NCBI GenBank assembly: GCA_017395885.1 | Contig: JAFQNM010000162.1 | Location: forward strand, 1 to 7,549 | Origin: Clostridia bacterium | Lineage (GTDB): Bacteria; Bacillota; Clostridia; Oscillospirales; CAG-272 | DNA: 7,549 nucleotides | Direction: 5' to 3' | The notes under the pieces: generated by a model | Told to the model about the DNA's origin: nothing | Databases searched by the model: none | What the model saw: only the letters and a program-made list of their open reading frames with translations | In this document: positions 6,213-7,549 of the stretch, one piece after another | Position numbering within the stretch: the stretch's first letter is position 1 | Layout of the letters: every line of letters begins with the position of its first letter | Program-made: the position numbers and the translations under genes

Positions 6213-6413
6213 TCAAAGCACCTTATATCCCTGTGCTTCCACCGTTGCCTTCAGCTTTTCATCTGATATTGCGGTGCAAAGCTTTACCGTTGCCTCTCCC
6301 TTTTCGTGGGAAACAACAGCCTCGCTGACCTCGCTGAGCTCCTCAAGGCACTTCTTTACTCTTGCCTCGCAATGGGGGCACATCATTCCTTCGATTTTGA
6401 GAATCTTTTCCAT
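6213..6413 (-). CDS. Possible separate CopZ-like copper chaperone from an internal start of copA
   Basis: The ATG at 6411-6413, in frame with the ATPase, begins a 66-residue product that is a whole HMA domain: MEKILKIEG at the front, the CxxC motif MMCPHC at residues 10-15, and GYKVL at the end. That is the size and layout of free CopZ chaperones, which carry Cu(+) to the ATPase. A consensus AAGGAG lies 9 nt upstream, inside the linker codons. What is seen is a good initiation site at a domain border. That it is used is inference: AAG GAG codons arise naturally in a Lys/Glu-rich linker, and the domain may exist only as part of the ATPase. Confidence 0.4.
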   Translation of the reverse strand: MEKILKIEGMMCPHCEARVKKCLEELSEVSEAVVSHEKGEATVKLCTAISDEKLKATVEAQGYKVL

Positions 6414-7549
6414 TTTCTTTTTCTCCTTTTTATCTTTTTTTGATTTTTTGATCTTCCTGTCTCTTTTCGTGCTTCGCACATCTGCAAGATTGAGCCTCAG
6501 GGCATTTGTTACCACGCAGAAGCTGGAAAGGCTCATGGCCGCCGCTCCGAACATGGGAGTGAGCTCAAGGCCGAGGGCCGCAAACGCTCCTGCCGCCAGA
6601 GGGATCCCTATAACATTATATATGAATGCAAAGAAAAGGTTTTCGTATATATTCCTGAGAGTGAATCTGCCCAGGCGTATGGCGGCAACTGCATCGAGCA
6701 GGCCGGAATTAACTAGAACAACATCTGCCGAATCTATGGCAACGTCTGTTCCTGCACCTATTGCAACTCCGATATCGGCCCTTGTCAGCGCCGGAGCATC
6801 GTTGATCCCGTCCCCCACCATTATGACCTTGCCCTCACTCTGAAGGCTTCTCACAACGGCCTCCTTACCGTCAGGCTTTACCTCGGCTATGACCTCATCT
6901 ATGCCTGCTCTTTCAGCCACGGCTCTTGCCGTTCTTTCGTTATCACCCGTCAGCATTACTACTCTGAGGCCCATATTCTTCAGCTGCTTAACTGCCTCTG
7001 CCGAATCCTCCTTAATTGTATCAGCAACGGCAATTATTCCGATAAGTGCTCCGTTTGCCGAGAAGAGCAGCGGTGTTTTGCCTTCTCCCGAAAGCTTATC
7101 TGCCACTTTGCTAATCTTCATATCCACAGGGCATATGCTCTCCATGTAAGAACGGCTTGCGCCGACGATATTTCTTCCTTCAACAACGGCAGAAAGTCCT
7201 CTTCCGGGCAGAGTTTTAAACTCTGATGAGGGGAGCAGACCGATCTCCATATCCCCGGCCTTTTCCACCACGGCTCTGCCAAGGGGATGCTCGCTCTTTG
7301 CTTCAAGGCTTGCTGCAAGAGTGAGAAGCTCTCTCTCCGTTATACCGACAGCCACCGTATCGGTGACTCTCATTTCCCCCTTTGTGACTGTTCCCGTTTT
7401 ATCAAGCACCGCTATCTGTGCTCGGCCTGCCTCCTCCAGCGAGGCCGCAGACTTGAATAGTATTCCGTTTTTAGCACCCTTGCCGCTTCCCACCATTATG
7501 GCAACGGGAGTTGCAAGGCCCAGCGCACAGGGACAGCTTATTACAAGCA
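6213..7549 (-). CDS. copA: Cu(+)-exporting P1B-type ATPase with C-terminal metal-binding domain (N-terminus outside window)
   Basis: The right edge cuts the gene; about 445 C-terminal residues remain. The ATPase pumps Cu(+) out of the cytoplasm. The first visible codons give SCPCALGLATP, the CPC transport motif (cysteines at 7533-7535 and 7527-7529). Then come DKTGT with the phosphorylated Asp (7401-7403), SEHPLG (nucleotide-binding HP motif), MLTGDN (about 6939-6956) and GDGINDAP (about 6792-6815). The last two membrane helices hold FIYN and MSLSS, the Cu(+) type (P1B-1) signatures. After them a linker of almost only Lys, Arg, Asp and Glu (coded about 6414-6470) leads to an HMA domain with GMMCPHC (CxxC cysteines at 6378-6380 and 6369-6371). 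HMA domains more often precede the membrane part. The ATG at 7494-7496 is internal, not the start. Ag(+) is an alternative substrate. Confidence 0.93.
   Translation of the reverse strand, partial: LVISCPCALGLATPVAIMVGSGKGAKNGILFKSAASLEEAGRAQIAVLDKTGTVTKGEMRVTDTVAVGITERELLTLAASLEAKSEHPLGRAVVEKAGDMEIGLLPSSEFKTLPGRGLSAVVEGRNIVGASRSYMESICPVDMKISKVADKLSGEGKTPLLFSANGALIGIIAVADTIKEDSAEAVKQLKNMGLRVVMLTGDNERTARAVAERAGIDEVIAEVKPDGKEAVVRSLQSEGKVIMVGDGINDAPALTRADIGVAIGAGTDVAIDSADVVLVNSGLLDAVAAIRLGRFTLRNIYENLFFAFIYNVIGIPLAAGAFAALGLELTPMFGAAAMSLSSFCVVTNALRLNLADVRSTKRDRKIKKSKKDKKEKKKMEKILKIEGMMCPHCEARVKKCLEELSEVSEAVVSHEKGEATVKLCTAISDEKLKATVEAQGYKVL
6423..6428 (-). promoter_or_regulatory. Internal Shine-Dalgarno sequence in copA
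   Basis: AAGGAG on the minus strand, separated by 9 nt of A-rich, probably unstructured sequence from the in-frame ATG at 6411-6413 that opens the C-terminal HMA domain. Strength and spacing are as good as those of the true starts of ptsH and coaD in this window. Confidence 0.55.
6430..6441 (-). other. A7 slippery heptamer followed by a -1-frame stop
   Basis: In the copA frame the minus strand reads TCA AAA AAA GAT, giving the heptamer A AAA AAA (6435-6441), a classic -1 slippage sequence. A -1 shift there would read AGA and then UAA (6430-6432), releasing an ATPase without its HMA domain just before the internal Shine-Dalgarno sequence. Polymerase slippage on the A7 run could act similarly. 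No use of this site is shown by sequence alone. Confidence 0.35.

Noticed and set aside
6196..6843. Plus-strand open frame opposite the copper ATPase (215 residues) with a hydrophobic, Phe/Ser-rich start
   Set aside because: The Phe/Ser-rich hydrophobic part is simply the complement of the lysine-rich linker and neighbouring ATPase codons; it is a shadow.
6213..7496. Treating the ATG at 7494-7496 as the start of the copper ATPase
   Set aside because: The frame stays open to the window edge and encodes SCPCALGLATP just upstream, so this Met is internal and the gene is cut by the edge.

Overview
All supportable genes in this window lie on the minus strand, so transcription runs from right to left. 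The window suggests a Firmicutes genome, most likely a gut-type clostridium (Oscillospiraceae or Ruminococcaceae-like). The reasons are strong AGGAGG-type ribosome binding sites, short gene spacings, an HPr with both His15 and the regulatory Ser46 site, the rsmD-coaD pairing common in Firmicutes, and a membrane-anchored MurF of a type I associate with Clostridia. This placement is by eye, without a database search.

From right to left: (i) 7549-6213 holds the C-terminal part of a Cu(+)-exporting P1B-type ATPase. The window edge cuts it just before its CPC motif, and it ends in a lysine-rich linker plus a CopZ-like metal-binding domain. (ii) 6108-5717 is a self-contained ptsH (HPr) unit with an extended -10 promoter, a hairpin at the 5' end of its leader, and an intrinsic terminator. 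(iii) 5686-2670 is a tight uvrC-rsmD-coaD operon with 11-bp spacing, then a 4-bp ATGA overlap, ended by a strong intrinsic terminator. (iv) 2524-1 is a second operon with a near-consensus promoter, reading alpha/beta hydrolase, membrane-anchored murF, ddl (only the first 24 codons are present).

The last operon groups consecutive steps of peptidoglycan precursor synthesis: Ddl makes D-Ala-D-Ala and MurF attaches it to the UDP-MurNAc tripeptide. A hydrolase of unknown substrate sits first. The uvrC operon is a housekeeping group (nucleotide excision repair, 16S rRNA methylation, CoA synthesis).

The most intriguing signal is in the copper ATPase. The A-rich linker codons before the terminal metal-binding domain contain an A7 slippery heptamer, a -1-frame UAA right after it, a good Shine-Dalgarno sequence and an in-frame ATG. 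This arrangement could yield a separate 66-residue CopZ-like chaperone, and possibly a shortened ATPase, from one gene. It recalls the E. coli copA/CopA(Z) case with the domain order reversed. This is inference and needs testing. The rest of the window is ordinary core genome; I see no mobile element, CRISPR array, tRNA or rRNA.
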